A DNA stretch of 48,182 bases, from NCBI GenBank assembly GCA_027064305.1, contig JAMOPY010000021.1, positions 1 to 48,182 of the forward strand. Direction: 5' to 3'. The stretch is from Methanobacteriota archaeon (GTDB taxonomy: Archaea; JAADCQ01; Methanopyri; Methanopyrales; Methanopyraceae). Made by a program: the position numbers and the translations under genes. The first letter of the stretch is position 1. Every line of letters starts with the position of its first letter. A model generated the notes under the pieces. That model did not search any database. It had not been told where the DNA came from and worked only from the letters and a program-made list of their open reading frames with translations. Of this stretch, positions 20,644 to 28,605 are shown piece after piece.

Positions 20644-21315
20644 CTACCCGTAGAAGGGGCGCTTTTCCTTGGGCACGATCTTGGTGAGGGAGCGGAGGTC
20701 GTCGCGGGTCACGTCGAAGTCGTACTTCTTCACCAGCTCGTGGACCCTCTCGACGTCCTCCTCGTCCGGCTCCACGGCCTTGGCGTTCTTGCCCAGGTCC
20801 TCCACCTCGCCCAGGACGTAGATCTCGCCGCGGAGCATGCTCTCGCCGGTGTAGGTGCCCGCGTCGCCGAGCACGATGATCGTGCCTCCCATCATGTACA
20901 TCCCGGTCATGATCTCCACGTCTCCGCCGATGATCACGGTGCCGTTCTTCATGATCTGCCCGACGCGGGAGCCCGCGTCGCCGCGGACGACGACGGTACC
21001 GCCGTACATGCCCTGGCCCACGCCGTCTCCGGCGTGCCCTTCGATGATGATCTCGCCCTTAGTGACGTTGTCCCCGGGGTACCAGCCCGCGTTGCCCTGG
21101 ACGAGGATCCTGGGTCCGTGGATCATGGTGCCGACGTAGTACCCGACGCTGCCCTCGATGACGACCTCGACCTCCTCGGTCAGCCCGGCGGCGATGTAGT
21201 GCTTGGCGCCCGGGTTCTTCAGGATGATCCGGTCGTACTCGGGGGCGTGGGTCTTCAGGGCGCTGTTGATGTCTCGCGGCTCCTTACCCTTGCAGTTGAT
21301 GACCTTCTCCCTCAC
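20644..21315 (-). CDS. Glutamate synthase GXGXG-domain subunit (GltB3 type)
   Basis: About 223 residues forming the right-handed beta-helix with GXGXG repeats that is the C-terminal domain of bacterial GltB and of formylmethanofuran dehydrogenase subunit C. The repeats are visible as GNAGWYPGDN, GHAGDGVGQGMYGG, GDAGSRVGQIMKNG, GDVEIMTGMYMMGG and GDAGTYTGESMLRG. In archaea it is a separate subunit of split glutamate synthase. The GTG at 21315 overlaps the previous gene's stop as GTGA, and homology begins there (VREKVINCKG). FwdC-like function is the alternative, but the amidotransferase partner next door favours glutamate synthase. The central synthase subunit is not in this window. Confidence 0.83.
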   Translation of the reverse strand: MREKVINCKGKEPRDINSALKTHAPEYDRIILKNPGAKHYIAAGLTEEVEVVIEGSVGYYVGTMIHGPRILVQGNAGWYPGDNVTKGEIIIEGHAGDGVGQGMYGGTVVVRGDAGSRVGQIMKNGTVIIGGDVEIMTGMYMMGGTIIVLGDAGTYTGESMLRGEIYVLGEVEDLGKNAKAVEPDEEDVERVHELVKKYDFDVTRDDLRSLTKIVPKEKRPFYG

Positions 21316-22274
21316 CAGCGACCCCCCACCTCGAAGACCTCGTACTCCCCGGGCTCGATCTGGCCGATGCCCTCGATCTCCTCCCCGAAGATCCGGCGCA
21401 GGGCGACCTCCTCGGAGGAGATTCCGATCGTGTCGTCCCGGCCGTAGCCGATGACGCCGGGCCGGAGGCCGAGCGGGTCGCGGGCGACGGCGATGGCGTC
21501 CGGGGTGCTGATGATGAAGCAGAACGGGCCGTCCAGCTCCCGGATGGCCTCCTCCATGGCCTCCTCCAGGGAGTACCCGTTCATGAGCTTGTCCGCGACG
21601 TAGACGACGATGCACTCGGAGTCGTTCTCGGTCTTAAACCGGTACCCCTTCGCCTCCAGGAGCTCCCGGATGGAGTAGTAGTTGGTGATCTGGCCGTTGT
21701 GCACCACGGCGATGTTCGGGACGAGGTAGCTCTGGAACGGGTGGGCGTGGTACCGGTCGACCACGGACTCGGTGGAGAAGCGCACGTGCCCGATCCCGTG
21801 CGTTCCCTCCAGGTTCTCCACCCCGTACTGGGAGGAGACCTCCACGGCCTTGCCCACGTCCTTGAGGATCTCGAACCCCTGGCCCGCGCTGAGCACGGTG
21901 ATGCCGGCCTCGTCCTCGATCCTGCGGGTTACCTCGGCGAGCTCCCGCTGCCCGCTCGCGCCCGTGGGGATGCCGTCCACGAAGACCCGGTACACGATCG
22001 TGCCTCCGTCCTCGGCCAGCCGCTCGATCCGGGTCACCTTACGGTCGGGGCCGAGGCAGCGCTCCACGTCGGAGAGTAGGTCGCGCTCCTCGTCGGCGGG
22101 CAGCTCCAGGATGAGGATCGTGGCGTCCGTGTCCCGGTAGATCCCGTACCCGGCGGAGTCGGGCCCCCGGTGCTGCATCGCGTCCAGCATCTCGGTCAGC
22201 AGGTGACCGACCGAGCCGGGCTCGGGCAGCACGATCCCGGCGATCCCGCACGCCAACGCCGCCACTCCCGTCAC
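21312..22274 (-). CDS. Class II glutamine amidotransferase subunit of archaeal split glutamate synthase (GltB1 type)
   Basis: A 320-residue Ntn-hydrolase glutaminase domain. The nucleophile segment is ACGIAGI with the cysteine at position 9, followed by QHRGPDSAGYG, GHVRFSTES, VVHNGQITNYY and ENDSECIVVY, as in PurF or GltB N-terminal domains. It supplies ammonia from glutamine. The longest start (GTG 22274) leaves eight residues ahead of the catalytic cysteine; GTG 22265 and TTG 22256 shorten this but none places Cys at residue 2, so N-terminal processing may be needed. It overlaps pdxT and the GXGXG subunit gene by 4 bp each, as GTGA in both cases. Confidence 0.83.
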   Translation of the reverse strand: MTGVAALACGIAGIVLPEPGSVGHLLTEMLDAMQHRGPDSAGYGIYRDTDATILILELPADEERDLLSDVERCLGPDRKVTRIERLAEDGGTIVYRVFVDGIPTGASGQRELAEVTRRIEDEAGITVLSAGQGFEILKDVGKAVEVSSQYGVENLEGTHGIGHVRFSTESVVDRYHAHPFQSYLVPNIAVVHNGQITNYYSIRELLEAKGYRFKTENDSECIVVYVADKLMNGYSLEEAMEEAIRELDGPFCFIISTPDAIAVARDPLGLRPGVIGYGRDDTIGISSEEVALRRIFGEEIEGIGQIEPGEYEVFEVGGRW

Positions 22275-22891
22275 GCTTTTTCCAGGAAGTAAGCGTGGAG
22301 CCGGGGGTCGTCCGTCAGCTCCGGGTGGAACGCGGTGGCCAGCAGGTGGTCCTGCTCCACGGCCACGGCGTGATCACCGTACTCGGCCAGCACCCGCACG
22401 TCGTCGGAGAGGATCTCGTCCACCGCGGGAGCCCGGATGAAGACGGCCCGGAACTCCCCTCCCTCCAGCCCCTCGATCTCGAGGTCCACCTCGAAGGACT
22501 CGCGCTGCCGCCCGAACGCGTTCCGCACCACCCGGACGTCCATGAGGCCCAGCAGGGGCTGCTCGACGTCCACCTCGGTCCCCGGGTGCGCCTGCGGCAC
22601 GACCTCCCGCGCCATCAGCACCATGCCGGCGCAGGTGCCCAGGAACGGGACCTCGGACTCCGACAGCTCCAGCAGCGGCTTGACGAGCCCGTGGCGCTCC
22701 AGCAGCCTCCCGATGGTGGTGCTCTCCCCGCCCGGCAGCACGACCGCGTCCACGCCCTCCAGGTCCTCGGGGTACCGCGCCCAGACCACCTTCACGTCCT
22801 CGCCCAGCTCCTCCCCGGCGCGCTTCAGCGCCCACTCGTGCTCCTCCACGTCGCCCTGAACGGCCACCACGGCGACCCTCACGACGACCAT
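22271..22891 (-). CDS. pdxT: Pyridoxal 5'-phosphate synthase glutaminase subunit
   Basis: A 206-residue class I amidotransferase giving ammonia to PdxS for PLP synthesis. VVAVQGDVEEHEWAL, LPGGESTTIGRLL, the nucleophile segment GTCAGMVLMA and the His-Glu pair AFHPELTDD are all intact. The length matches the family (190-210). pdxS is not in the window. It lies between a beta-helix protein (4 bp gap) and the GltB1-type gene (4 bp overlap), so glutaminase subunits of two different complexes are translated in series. Confidence 0.93.
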   Translation of the reverse strand: MVVVRVAVVAVQGDVEEHEWALKRAGEELGEDVKVVWARYPEDLEGVDAVVLPGGESTTIGRLLERHGLVKPLLELSESEVPFLGTCAGMVLMAREVVPQAHPGTEVDVEQPLLGLMDVRVVRNAFGRQRESFEVDLEIEGLEGGEFRAVFIRAPAVDEILSDDVRVLAEYGDHAVAVEQDHLLATAFHPELTDDPRLHAYFLEKA

Positions 22892-22895
22892 CCCC

Positions 22896-23843
22896 CTAGA
22901 TCACGCTCAGACCCTCCTCGGTCCGACGGTAGTACCGCGAGCCGCGGGCGCGGAGCGGGCCCGTCACGGCCTCGTCGCTCAGCCGGCCGCTCCGCACCAC
23001 CACGTCGCGACCGTACCGTTTGGGGCAGTCCAGGATGCACGCGACGAGCCTCTCGTGCCCCTCCAGCAGCAGTTCTCGCACGCGGTCCACCACGCGCTCC
23101 GGGGGGCGGCGCGAGGAGGCCGCCACCCCGTAGAATTTCACGTTTTCCACCTCGAACTCGCCCCAGTCCACCTCACCCCGGAACCTCCCCAGCAGCCGCA
23201 GGAGTCGCTCCAGCAGGTCCCGATCCCACGTGATCACGCTGAGGTTGACCCCGACCGAGTCCACGAGTCCCACGGTCTCCCACCCGCTGTCCTCGCCCCG
23301 GGTGACCGCCCGGACCTGAGCGACCGTCTCCTCACCTCCCACGAACGCGTTCCCGCTAACCCTCACCACCTCACCGGCGTACTCCGCGGGCCGACCCATC
23401 ACCACGGTGTAGTCCTCCACGTCCTCCTCCACCACCGAGCCGGCCCCCACGACCACGCCCTCACCCACGCGCACGCCCCCGTGAATCACCGACCGCATGC
23501 CGATGAAGCAGTCGTAACCCAACACCGCCCGCTCCCCGCCGAACACGCCCACCAGCGAGCCGTCCCCGATGAACGCGTCATTCCCCACCTCGGCCCGCAC
23601 CACGGAGAACGGGGACACGCTGGCGCGCTCCCCCACGTCCGAGTCGAACACCCGACAGAACCCGTAGATGGCCGCCTTCCGACGGATCACCACGCCCGGC
23701 CCGATCTCCGCGTGCGCGCCGATCTCCGCGGTCACGTCGGCCAGGTTGTCACCGATGATCCGGACCCCCTCGTCCAGCACGGCCGGGTGACGGTACTTGT
23801 CGTCCTCCCGCAGCGGGCGCAGCCGCTCCTCCTTACCCCTCAT
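22896..23843 (-). CDS. Left-handed beta-helix (hexapeptide-repeat) protein with unknown C-terminal domain
   Basis: A 315-residue protein. Residues about 20-160 show imperfect hexapeptide repeats ([41 protein letters not shown]), ending with [12 protein letters not shown], as in acyl- or nucleotidyl-sugar transferases and gamma carbonic anhydrases. The C-terminal half ([11 protein letters not shown] onward) contains [21 protein letters not shown] and [11 protein letters not shown], and I do not recognise it. An N-acyltransferase or carrier role is possible but unproven. It overlaps the adenylate-kinase-like gene by 11 bp. Confidence 0.6.
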   Translation of the reverse strand: MRGKEERLRPLREDDKYRHPAVLDEGVRIIGDNLADVTAEIGAHAEIGPGVVIRRKAAIYGFCRVFDSDVGERASVSPFSVVRAEVGNDAFIGDGSLVGVFGGERAVLGYDCFIGMRSVIHGGVRVGEGVVVGAGSVVEEDVEDYTVVMGRPAEYAGEVVRVSGNAFVGGEETVAQVRAVTRGEDSGWETVGLVDSVGVNLSVITWDRDLLERLLRLLGRFRGEVDWGEFEVENVKFYGVAASSRRPPERVVDRVRELLLEGHERLVACILDCPKRYGRDVVVRSGRLSDEAVTGPLRARGSRYYRRTEEGLSVI

Positions 23844-24426
23844 CCTCGCCCCCCTCCCGGTACGGCAGGTACCGCTCGATCACGCGCTGCGCCTCCTCGT
23901 CCGCGAGCCAGTCCACCTCGTCCCCCTCCCGGGACTCCACCGCCTTCAACACCCGCTCCGCCGCCTCCTCCGGGCTCAGGCCCGTCACGTCCAGCTGTAT
24001 CACGTCCCTCGGGGGCCTCGCCGGAAACCCGCCGGACCTGACCTCCACCGCCTCCCCGTAGCAGACCCCCACGAACTCCGCCTCCAGGTTCTCCGAGATC
24101 TTACGCGGGGAGTACCCTTTCTCCCGCAGCCGCCGCTCCAGCTCCCTCGGATGCAACCGCAGCACGACGACCAGGTCCACCGGCATGAGGTGCGCGTAGT
24201 GCGACTCCACGAACGCCGGATCGGACCCCGGCTCCCACTCCCGCACGTACCGCTCCAGCGCGTGCACGTCCACCACGCGCGCCTGCCGCTCCTCATCCTC
24301 CTCCAGCAGCGCACCGAGCTCGCGGGCCACCCGGTTCAGGTGCAGCACGTCGTATCCCTTCCGCCGCAGCACCCGGCCCACGGTCGTCTTCCCGACGCCC
24401 GGCGTTCCCGTGATCGCCACCTTCAC
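23833..24426 (-). CDS. Adenylate kinase of the AK6/Fap7 family
   Basis: About 197 residues with the AK6 P-loop [16 protein letters not shown] at the N-terminus and a family-typical VDVHAL near residue 60, [16 protein letters not shown], and [18 protein letters not shown] (the Y-x-x-x-K-I-x-E-N-x-x-A-E signature). AK6/Fap7 has adenylate-kinase and ATPase activity and acts in late small-subunit ribosome maturation in eukaryotes and archaea. The start is set at GTG 24426 because GGTGG lies about five bases upstream; GTG 24432 and 24435 are alternatives, and the frame is open to 24510. A C-terminal extension of about 30 acidic residues is seen. Confidence 0.85.
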   Translation of the reverse strand: MKVAITGTPGVGKTTVGRVLRRKGYDVLHLNRVARELGALLEEDEERQARVVDVHALERYVREWEPGSDPAFVESHYAHLMPVDLVVVLRLHPRELERRLREKGYSPRKISENLEAEFVGVCYGEAVEVRSGGFPARPPRDVIQLDVTGLSPEEAAERVLKAVESREGDEVDWLADEEAQRVIERYLPYREGGEDEG

Positions 24427-24439
24427 CGGCACCACCCGC

Positions 24440-25402
24440 CTATCGGTATACCTCCACGCGGAACCCCTCATCCCGGAAGATCCGCTCCGCCCGCGCGAGC
24501 TCCCCCGCACCGACCGCCTCCGCGCGGCCCCGGGCGGGCGGACGCGAGACCGTGTTCAGCTGCACCTCCCGGACGCCGATCCCCGACAGTAACCCCGCCA
24601 GCTCCCGCACGTGCCCCGCCTCCGCGTTGGTAACCCGGCCCACCCGGCACAGCAGCACCTCCACCGTCACGTCCTCCGAGACGCGCTCCAGCTGCCGCAC
24701 CAGGTGATCCAGGGACAGGTCGGGATGCGGGCGGTTGATCCGCCGGTACAGGCCCTCCCGGGCGCAGTCCAGGCTCGCGATGATTCGATCCACCTCCGGC
24801 GGGCACTCGGAGACCCAGGTCGAGTTGGTCAGCAGGACCAGCTCGGCGCCGGCCCGCTCGACCAACGGGGTGATCTCCTCCACCACCTCGCCCAGGTTGG
24901 CGCACAGGGTCGGCTCCCCCACCCCGGCCAGGGTCACGGCGTCCGGCCGGCACTCACTCAGGGCGGCCCGAAGCTCCCTCGCGAGCGGGACCGGATCGAC
25001 CTCGAAGCGCTCGCGCGGGGACGCGCGCCTGGGCACCCCCACGCTGCAGTACTCGCAGTCCTGCGTGCAGACCCCTCGGGGCAGGTCGATCCCCAGGGAC
25101 CTACCCAGGCGGCGCGAGGGCACGGGCCCGTACACGAGCGGGCGCCGGGGACCGCTCTCCAGGGACTCGACCTCCACCTCCACGCCCAGCTTGCGGGCGA
25201 GCTTCACCAGGGTGCGGGCGGCGGAGTCCTCCCCCCGCCCCGTGATCCTCAGCTCGCCCGAGTCTCGGATCTCCACCTGCTGACCCGCCGGGGAGACCGC
25301 GATCACCCGGCCCCCCTCGTCCCGTACCCGCCAGCCGAGCCGGCGCAGACCGGCCGCGAGCCGCTCCGGGTCCCGGGTTCGCCCCGTGAGCACGGCCCTC
25401 AC
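24440..25402 (-). CDS. Radical SAM protein of the COG0731 / wyosine-like family
   Basis: A 320-residue protein. The first ~90 residues ([25 protein letters not shown]) form a small uncharacterised domain. Then [18 protein letters not shown] leads into the cluster site [11 protein letters not shown], a C-x3-C-x2-C motif, with [15 protein letters not shown] next. This pattern is typical of the archaeal and bacterial COG0731 group of radical SAM enzymes of unresolved function. The GTG at 25402 overlaps the stop of the zinc-finger gene (GTGA). The substrate cannot be read from the sequence. Confidence 0.72.
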   Translation of the reverse strand: MRAVLTGRTRDPERLAAGLRRLGWRVRDEGGRVIAVSPAGQQVEIRDSGELRITGRGEDSAARTLVKLARKLGVEVEVESLESGPRRPLVYGPVPSRRLGRSLGIDLPRGVCTQDCEYCSVGVPRRASPRERFEVDPVPLARELRAALSECRPDAVTLAGVGEPTLCANLGEVVEEITPLVERAGAELVLLTNSTWVSECPPEVDRIIASLDCAREGLYRRINRPHPDLSLDHLVRQLERVSEDVTVEVLLCRVGRVTNAEAGHVRELAGLLSGIGVREVQLNTVSRPPARGRAEAVGAGELARAERIFRDEGFRVEVYR

Positions 25403-26100
25403 TCCCGCAGCAGCTCGATCAGGTCCTCCACCTCGTCCGAGCGCAGGAACTCAAACGCGTCCGGAAGCTCCCGGCCCAGCTCCCGGTACGCCCGGGCGAA
25501 ATCCTCGTTCCGAACGACGTCCTCCAGCACGATCACGCGGCGGAGGTCGGGGGAGTGCCGGCGCAGCGTGTACTTAAACCGCTCCCGAGGACGGCCCCGC
25601 AGCCGACGTACCGGGTTGTGGGCGATAACGAGGTAGTCCGGGTCCATGTGCGTGAAGATCGAGGACATCTGAGCCCGGATCCCGAAGTCGATCCCGGCCT
25701 CCATGCCGCACCGGAGGTTGAAGTACAGGTCGTCGACGGGCGTACCCACGGCGACGAACCGACGCTCCCCGCGCAGCACCCGGACGACGCGCTCCAGGCA
25801 CCCGGCCGCCCGGTACAGGACGTGGTGGTTACGGCGGTCGGTGAGGAAGCACACGGCCACGGCCACCTCGGGCAGCCCGCTCGTCAGGTTGCCCTCCCGG
25901 CGGCAGCGGTCGCAGTACGGCCCGGTTCCGTCCACGTAGGGACCCTCCTCCAGCGCCTCTCCCCTAAGATCGTTGCACCGAACGCAGTTGCAGCGCGAGA
26001 GCGGAATTCTAATCAACCGCCCGCAGCCGGCGCACCTCCGGATCTTGAAGGAGCCCAGATCCCGGGGATCCGGCGGGTTCCTGGCGGTCACCAGGGACAA
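25399..26100 (-). CDS. Zinc-ribbon protein with C-terminal alpha/beta domain, unknown
   Basis: About 233 residues. The N-terminal part has four cysteine pairs in zinc-ribbon spacing: CAGC, CNCVRC and YCDRC, with RLIRIPLSRCNC between. The remainder (AVAVCFLTDRRNHHV, RCGMEAGIDFGIRAQM, DPDYLVIAHNPVRRLRGR) looks like a soluble alpha/beta domain. I do not recognise the family. The TTG at 26100 has GGTGAGGGG directly before it, and GTG 26091 is an alternative; the frame is open to 26220 without homology-like content. It is the first gene of a nine-gene minus-strand run, with a candidate TATA box and operator upstream. Confidence 0.65.
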   Translation of the reverse strand: MSLVTARNPPDPRDLGSFKIRRCAGCGRLIRIPLSRCNCVRCNDLRGEALEEGPYVDGTGPYCDRCRREGNLTSGLPEVAVAVCFLTDRRNHHVLYRAAGCLERVVRVLRGERRFVAVGTPVDDLYFNLRCGMEAGIDFGIRAQMSSIFTHMDPDYLVIAHNPVRRLRGRPRERFKYTLRRHSPDLRRVIVLEDVVRNEDFARAYRELGRELPDAFEFLRSDEVEDLIELLRE

Positions 26101-26133
26101 CCCCTCACCCCCGTATTGGAGCGGTCTCGGAGC

Positions 26134-26140
26134 CCTAAAG
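26134..26140 (-). promoter_or_regulatory. Possible TATA box (CTTTAGG on the minus strand)
   Basis: On the minus strand, CTTTAGG lies 34-40 bp ahead of the TTG at 26100 and would give a transcript start near 26110. That leaves just enough leader for the GGTGAGGGG ribosome site. It is the best candidate promoter for the run 26100 to 18695. Confidence 0.35.
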
Positions 26141-26172
26141 CGCCGGAACCCGGGTCGATTCCGGTCCCGGGG

Positions 26173-26195
26173 GTAATCGTTACGGGATCCGTAAC
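26173..26195. promoter_or_regulatory. Overlapping palindromes, candidate operator
   Basis: GTAA-TCG-TTAC (26173-26183) overlaps GTTACGG-GAT-CCGTAAC (26179-26195), followed by TAAC. These perfect inverted repeats sit about 40 bp upstream of the candidate TATA box for the minus-strand operon. The repeated GTTAC half-site suggests a dimeric regulator. Confidence 0.4.
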
Positions 26196-26392
26196 TAACC
26201 GGGGCACCCGAACATCCCATGGTACCGGGCGAACGAGTGCGGGGCCGACCGCCCGGCCCGAGGAGGCGCCGACGCTGAGGTCGGCGGCGCTGCCACCCTT
26301 CCGGGTTTTACGGCGATCATGGAGCACGGGACGCTTCACTCGAGGGTGGAAGGTTAGGTTAGACGAAATACTTGCCGGACCGGTTCGAATCC

Positions 26393-27126
26393 GTGAGGTG
26401 GCGGCACGTCGTGAAGCGCGGGTTGAACGCGTCGACGAAGACCCTGATGATCGAGACGGATGAGGCGGCGAAGAGTCCACCTACGACGGTTCGGTCGGTG
26501 CTGGAGCCGATGTTTAGGAGCGCGAAATAGGGGCTCGTATCCGGGAAGGGAGGGTTGCCGTGATCCAGGTGCGACTGAAACCCGGGGATCTAAAGGCTCA
26601 GGGACGGAAGATCCTGCGAATGGTTCGACGCGAGTACACGCTGACGGGGTGAGAGCGGGGTCGCGGGTCTCCCGGTGGCCTTCGCGGAGATGCGCGAGCG
26701 AATCAACCGGGACATGCGGTCCACCGTCGCGTCGGCGATCGGAGTAGTAACGGTACCGACGATAGCGCTCCGAAGCCCGGTACCTCCGGACCCTCCGGGA
26801 GGGTACTGCGGGTCGTGCCGTTGTCCCTGGCCATGCAGACGGCGACGCGTATCCCGCTGGGTGCCGGGATGGATTACCGCGTGTTCCTGACCTCGCGCCG
26901 CCGGGAGGAGCTGAGGCTGAACCTTCGGTTCGTGGAGGGGGTGGATCCGCACGATGGAGCGGGCGGGACCGGGCGTGTTCAGCGGGCTGGCCTCAGCGAT
27001 CGGTTACTGCCGCCCTGCGGCGCCGGGATCGTGCTGAACGCGGGACTCTACCAGGGAGGGTGCTCTCAACGCTGAGCGCTGGTGCTCGAGGATTACGACG
27101 TGCTGATCTGCCGCCTGCTCGATAGG
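26393..27126 (+). pseudogene. Possible decayed coding remnants
   Basis: Consecutive short open stretches in changing frames read like pieces of protein: TKTLMIETDEAAK, VIQVRLKPGDLKAQGRK, FAEMRERINRDMRSTVASAI, and near the end VLEDYDVLI, the last also present in GatA. None is long enough to identify, and all are broken by stops or frame changes. One explanation is a degraded gene or several gene fragments. True small genes are not excluded for 26393-26530 and 26560-26652, each of which has an acceptable start codon. Confidence 0.3.
27081..27108 (+). repeat. 28-bp segment matching gatA in inverted orientation
   Basis: These 28 bases match the gatA coding strand at 27490-27463 with one difference (C at 27087 against T). 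The two copies therefore form an inverted repeat separated by about 354 bp. In gatA it encodes VLEDYDVLI. Here the same residues are encoded in a short frame that ends after CRLLDR. Confidence 0.6.
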
Positions 27127-27210
27127 TAGGTAGCACCGTGGACACCGGGGCTCGGCAACGGCGGTCCCGATCATCGTCGCTCACCCTATCTACCGGTCCT
27201 CATCGCCCCG

Positions 27211-28578
27211 CTAGGGCTCGAACCGGGCGGCGCCCTCCAGCGCCGCCATGACGTTCAGCGCGGTGAGATCCTCCCAGGGCCGGCCGATCACCTGAACCCC
27301 GCAGGGGACCTCGTCGCCGTCCACGCGGATCGAGTCGAACGGGACGGTGCCCGCCGGGCACCCGGCCAGGTTCGGGATGACCGTGAGCACGTCGTACTCG
27401 TACATCTCTCGCACGGACAGCTTCTCGCCCAGGCGGTGCGGCGGCTTGGGGACCGTCGGGCCGATCAGCACGTCGTAATCCTCAAGCACCTCCAGCAGCT
27501 TCGATCGGATCCAGGTTCGGGCGCGCAGGGCCCGCTCGTAGTACTTGCCGCGCGCCTCCTGCCGGCTGATCGCCGCTCCGGCGACGATCCGCCGCAGCAC
27601 CTCGCGGCCGCACGCGTGCTCGATCCGACGACCGTACCGGCGCCCGTCGAAGCGGCGCGTCGCTGAGAAGAACTCGACGTAGTTGATGATGTAGTACGTC
27701 GGAAGGGCGAGGTCGACCAGCCGGCGCCCCACGCTGACGACCTCGACCTCGGCGCCACTCCGCTCCAGCGCCCGGGCCGCCTCCCGCGCCACCTCGGCGA
27801 TCTCCGGCTCGGACACCTCCAGAAACTCCCTCACCAGCCCCACCTTCAGGTGCTTCACCTCGTCGGGGTCGAGCAGCTCCGAGTAGCGGGGGACTTCCGA
27901 GCGCCGCACCGTACCCTCCGCCTCCGGCGACGGCCCGGCGATCACCTCCAGCACGAGGGCCGCGTCGCGCACCGTCCGGGTGAGGGGGCCGATCTGATCG
28001 AAGCTCATCGCCAGGTCGATCAGCCCCTGCCTGGGCACGAGCCCGTACGTGGGCTTGAACCCGACGACCCCGCAGTGCGAGGCGGGGTTCCGGATCGAGC
28101 CGCCCGTGTCCGTGCCCAGGGCCGCGTCGCAGAACCCGGCCGCGACCGCCGCCGCGCTCCCGGAGCTCGAGCCGCCCGGGATCCGACCCGGGCACCGGGG
28201 GTTGTCCGTGGGCCCATGGCACGAGGTCTCGCCCGAGGAGCCCGCCGCGAACTCGTCCATGTTCGTTAGGCCCAGGATCGCCGCGCCCTCGCGCCGGAGC
28301 CGCTTGACCACGGTCGCGTCGTACGGGGCCCGATACCCTTTTAATGTGCGTGAAGCGCAGTCGCAGGGCATCCCCTCCACGTTGATGTTCGCCTTCACCA
28401 GGATCGCCGCGCCCGCCAGCCTCCCCTCGTCCGACACCTCCTCGGGGGCGTCCTTGTTCACGTACGTGACCGCGTTGAGGTCCCGGTCCCGCTCCTCGAT
28501 CTCCTCCAGGTACTTACGCGCCCGCTCGCCCGGATCCTCCCGACCCGACGACACCCTCTTTACCGCCTCCACCAGCAT
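27211..28578 (-). CDS. gatA: Glutamyl-tRNA(Gln)/aspartyl-tRNA(Asn) amidotransferase subunit A
   Basis: A 455-residue amidase-signature protein. The catalytic Ser-cisSer-Lys set is visible: the lysine in ILVKANINVEG, the serines in GGSSSGSAAAVAAG, and GTDTGGSIRNPAS. Together with the glycine-rich loops and FKPTYGLVPRQGLIDLA it matches GatA, which hydrolyses glutamine and amidates mischarged tRNA with GatB and GatC. In archaea GatCAB mainly makes Asn-tRNA. gatB and gatC are not in the window. The ATG is at 28578; the divergent surface-protein gene begins only 27 bp away. Confidence 0.92.
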   Translation of the reverse strand: MLVEAVKRVSSGREDPGERARKYLEEIEERDRDLNAVTYVNKDAPEEVSDEGRLAGAAILVKANINVEGMPCDCASRTLKGYRAPYDATVVKRLRREGAAILGLTNMDEFAAGSSGETSCHGPTDNPRCPGRIPGGSSSGSAAAVAAGFCDAALGTDTGGSIRNPASHCGVVGFKPTYGLVPRQGLIDLAMSFDQIGPLTRTVRDAALVLEVIAGPSPEAEGTVRRSEVPRYSELLDPDEVKHLKVGLVREFLEVSEPEIAEVAREAARALERSGAEVEVVSVGRRLVDLALPTYYIINYVEFFSATRRFDGRRYGRRIEHACGREVLRRIVAGAAISRQEARGKYYERALRARTWIRSKLLEVLEDYDVLIGPTVPKPPHRLGEKLSVREMYEYDVLTVIPNLAGCPAGTVPFDSIRVDGDEVPCGVQVIGRPWEDLTALNVMAALEGAARFEP

Positions 28579-28605
28579 CGTCGACCGCCCCGGGGTGACG
28601 GACTG

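Larger units (their letters stand above)
26221..27210. other. About 1 kb with no intact gene
   Basis: No convincing full-length gene is seen on either strand between the zinc-finger gene's upstream region and the end of gatA. The sequence is less uniformly GC-rich than its surroundings and has many in-frame stops. Short open stretches occur on the plus strand at 26393-26530 (45 codons, starting GTG), 26560-26652 (30 codons, VIQVRLKPGDLK, preceded by GGGAGG), 26675-26890 and 26815-27075. A T-arm-like GGTTCGAATCC lies at 26382-26392, but no complete tRNA folds around it. A segment at 27081-27108 matches part of gatA. Confidence 0.6.

Noticed and set aside
26333-26403. tRNA gene around GGTTCGAATCC at 26382-26392
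   Set aside because: The T-arm stem has only three good pairs. Possible acceptor pairings (GCCACC at 26292-26297 with GGTGGC at 26397-26402, or GCTTCAC at 26333-26339 with GTGAGGT at 26393-26399) do not fit T-arm spacing, and no D or anticodon arm folds. At best it is a remnant.
26444-26450. CTGATGA resembling box C of a C/D guide RNA
   Set aside because: No box D (CTGA) at a suitable distance and no C'/D' pair; it also lies in a protein-like short frame.
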